Shown piece by piece: positions 62,198 through 64,000 of a DNA stretch of 64,000 nucleotides. The stretch is from Zychaea mexicana. Taxonomy: Eukaryota; Mucoromycota; Mucoromycetes; Mucorales; Lichtheimiaceae. Location of the stretch: assembly GCF_025766255.1 (NCBI RefSeq), contig NW_026516671.1:310001-374000 (forward strand), in the 5' to 3' direction. The notes below the pieces were generated by a model. It was not told where the DNA came from, made no database searches, and saw only the letters and a list, made by a program, of their open reading frames with translations. The first letter of the stretch is position 1, and the number at the start of each line of letters is the position of its first letter. Both the position numbers and the translations under genes were made by a program.

Positions 62198-64000
62198 TGT
62201 GTACGCGTGTGCTGTTTGTAATATGTGGTGAAGGTCAAATATACAATAGTGGAGAAGAAAGGAAGGTTGGGTCGGGGTGATCCTAGCGTTGGTTTTAGGC
62301 TTTTTATAAAAGATATAAACTTCTCAAAGTGAATTTTGAAATCCAGATCCGCTTGATTGGAGGAGCAAAAATCTCGCATTGTTTCGGGTTCCCTTGGTGT
62401 AACCGGGTAACCAGGTTCCGTCAACTGACGCCAAGTGGTTAATTCTTCTTGCTCCCTCTAAGTACTAGTGCTTTTGCTCCGATTGACGCGTCTCTATACA
62501 AGGGTCAATCCGATGAGTATGTGGCAGCTTAGCCCAGACCACTTGAATTTGCGAAATTGTTATATCGCTCTGACTAGAAAAATAACGTGTTGCCAGCAGT
62601 AATCTCTGGCCCGGTGCATATTGTAGATGTTTCTCACAGTCATCATATGTTATGTTAGGTACCTTGCAATTATAAAAGTACGACACCGCAAGTGAGATCC
62701 CAGAACATACACCATTCCCAATGCGAAGAGACGGAGCAACTAGCGGTGCCGTCTTTATCTTAGTAAGTTAGTATATATACTGTCAGAGTGAAAACACTAC
62801 TTTTAGGTGCAGATCTCTCTTCTTAAAAGCATTTCATGAAAACTGGAAGCTGGCCTGTTATTATCTTTGGGTGATGATGTTGTATATTGAGCCATATGTG
62901 AGCGATGGGAAATCTTTCTGTCACGAGTGATGTTGAAAGTTTTGAGCAAATGAACCAATTTTCTTCGATGCGGCAATGTATGCAGGGTAGTGTATATGCA
63001 GATCATTTGAAAACCCAGTATCCACAAGCAGTCTTCTCTTGATTTCGCTAAGCCTAGTTTTTATCGACTCCTTAAAGTATATACCGAGTACCTTAATGTT
63101 ATGAAGGATTTAAAATATCTTTTTTGCCAAGATTTGTTTTGAAATAATTATTGTGTAGGCATTGATTACCATTATCTGTACGTTTCGTAACATGATAACA
63201 TAAAGTAGCAAAAAATTTCTCGAACGTGGACAGCTGCAAATGATCTCGAGATGCACGGTACACTGCGGCTTCATGCTTTCTTTTAGAAAGGTGCCGAGGA
63301 AAAGAGAGAAGGAAGGGGAGAGGCAAGAAATATATGCCTGAGCGCATATTCTCTCAATACGAAGCATTACATTTATATAATAAGAGTGCAGTACAGCATT
63401 AGAAGCATAGTAGGAGTGGCATGTATTGAAACATACTACATACGTACTCAATGGCAATTTAGAAAGTGATTACGTAGCAAACTGTCTTTGGGCTCGGTAG
63501 AACTGATAATATTCAAGGTGTCGTTAAATACTAGGCGGCATTTTTCTGTTGATACAGTACGTGATTGACCTGGTAATTCCAGCGACCACGATAATACCAA
63601 CAATAGTTGTACTTGTACTTGGCCGTTGTGTGCTTCCATATACATTAGTTCTTGAAAGATTAAGTTTTAGCTGCTGAGTGATGATCGACTAAAACATTCC
63701 AATTGTGCCTGTCCTAATAAGTAGCTGTGGTTTTCGTTGTAAAAAAGAGTTAGCTTCTGGTGAATTGCCTGATGCATATTCTTTTTGGTTACGGTTATAG
63801 TATAAGCGCCACCGATGATTAACGTATATCTTATACGCTGAACGGGTTTAATATCGTCGCGCATCATGTATTACGCGTTCTATGTTGGATTTACTATCTT
63901 ATGTTTTGTTGCATCTGATGCAAACTATTGTTATGCTGCATTAGTTGCGTAAGGTCCAAGATGTCATTCACCTTTTTTTTTGGTAGAAAAAATCCTTCTG
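62198..64000. other. Intergenic sequence to the window end
   Basis: The copper-transporter promoter should lie at the left. A TTTGCTC (the core of the yeast Mac1 copper-response element) is on the minus strand at 62363-62369 and again on the plus strand at 62473-62479. Beyond this, short minus-strand frames (62465-62686, 63448-63645, 63667-63867) lack recognisable motifs. Confidence 0.4.

Noticed and set aside
1..64000. CRISPR arrays, operons, Shine-Dalgarno sites or prophage
   Set aside because: The window is intron-rich fungal nuclear DNA; the only repeats seen are microsatellites and coding trinucleotide runs.

Overview
The window is nuclear DNA from a filamentous fungus, most likely an early-diverging one of the Mucoromycota (Mucorales). 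The evidence is compact genes with many short introns (about 55-120 bp), long CAA/CAG and AAC/AAT runs coding poly-Gln and poly-Asn, pyrimidine-rich leaders before start codons, and an IucA/IucC-type siderophore synthetase of the kind that makes rhizoferrin in Mucorales. No species can be named from sequence alone. All gene models below were built by hand from reading frame, splice sites and family similarity recalled from memory; no search was run.

Layout. 1-10.6 kb: an amino-acid permease (+), COX17 (-), a degenerate Tc1/mariner-type transposase, an unrecognised four-exon gene (+) and a Swiss-Army-Knife HAD-domain protein (+). 11-18.2 kb: two tandem paralogous Ste20-type kinases of the OSR1/SPAK (Fray) class (-), each with a long low-complexity tail carrying four spaced R-F-x-[V/I/L] motifs. 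19-25.9 kb: the complete adenylyl cyclase (-), with RA, leucine-rich repeat, PP2C-like and cyclase domains. 25.9-29.9 kb is gene-poor. 29.9-34.6 kb: a transcription factor with two Zn2Cys6 clusters (-) and a secreted thaumatin-like protein (-). 35.1-40.6 kb: lanosterol synthase ERG7 (+) and the CstF-50 mRNA 3'-processing factor (+). 40.7-47.4 kb: a Num1/Mcp5-like cortical anchor (-), bifunctional HIS7 (-) and a DUF1264 oil-body-associated protein (-). 47.4-53.2 kb is gene-poor and holds a truncated Mps1-like kinase relic. 53.2-62.2 kb: an NIS (rhizoferrin-type) siderophore synthetase (+), a ferric reductase (+), an Aro8-like aminotransferase (-) and a Ctr copper transporter (-). 62.2-64 kb shows no gene.

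How the genes work together. Most are housekeeping genes on both strands. The clearest functional grouping is metal acquisition at 53-62 kb: siderophore synthesis, iron reduction and copper uptake (copper is needed by high-affinity iron oxidases). A perfect ATCTGATAA, the site bound by iron-responsive GATA repressors in other fungi, lies just upstream of the siderophore synthetase. The points most worth following up are the RFxV-bearing kinase pair, the double zinc-cluster factor, three candidate GC-AG introns and the truncated Mps1-like relic.
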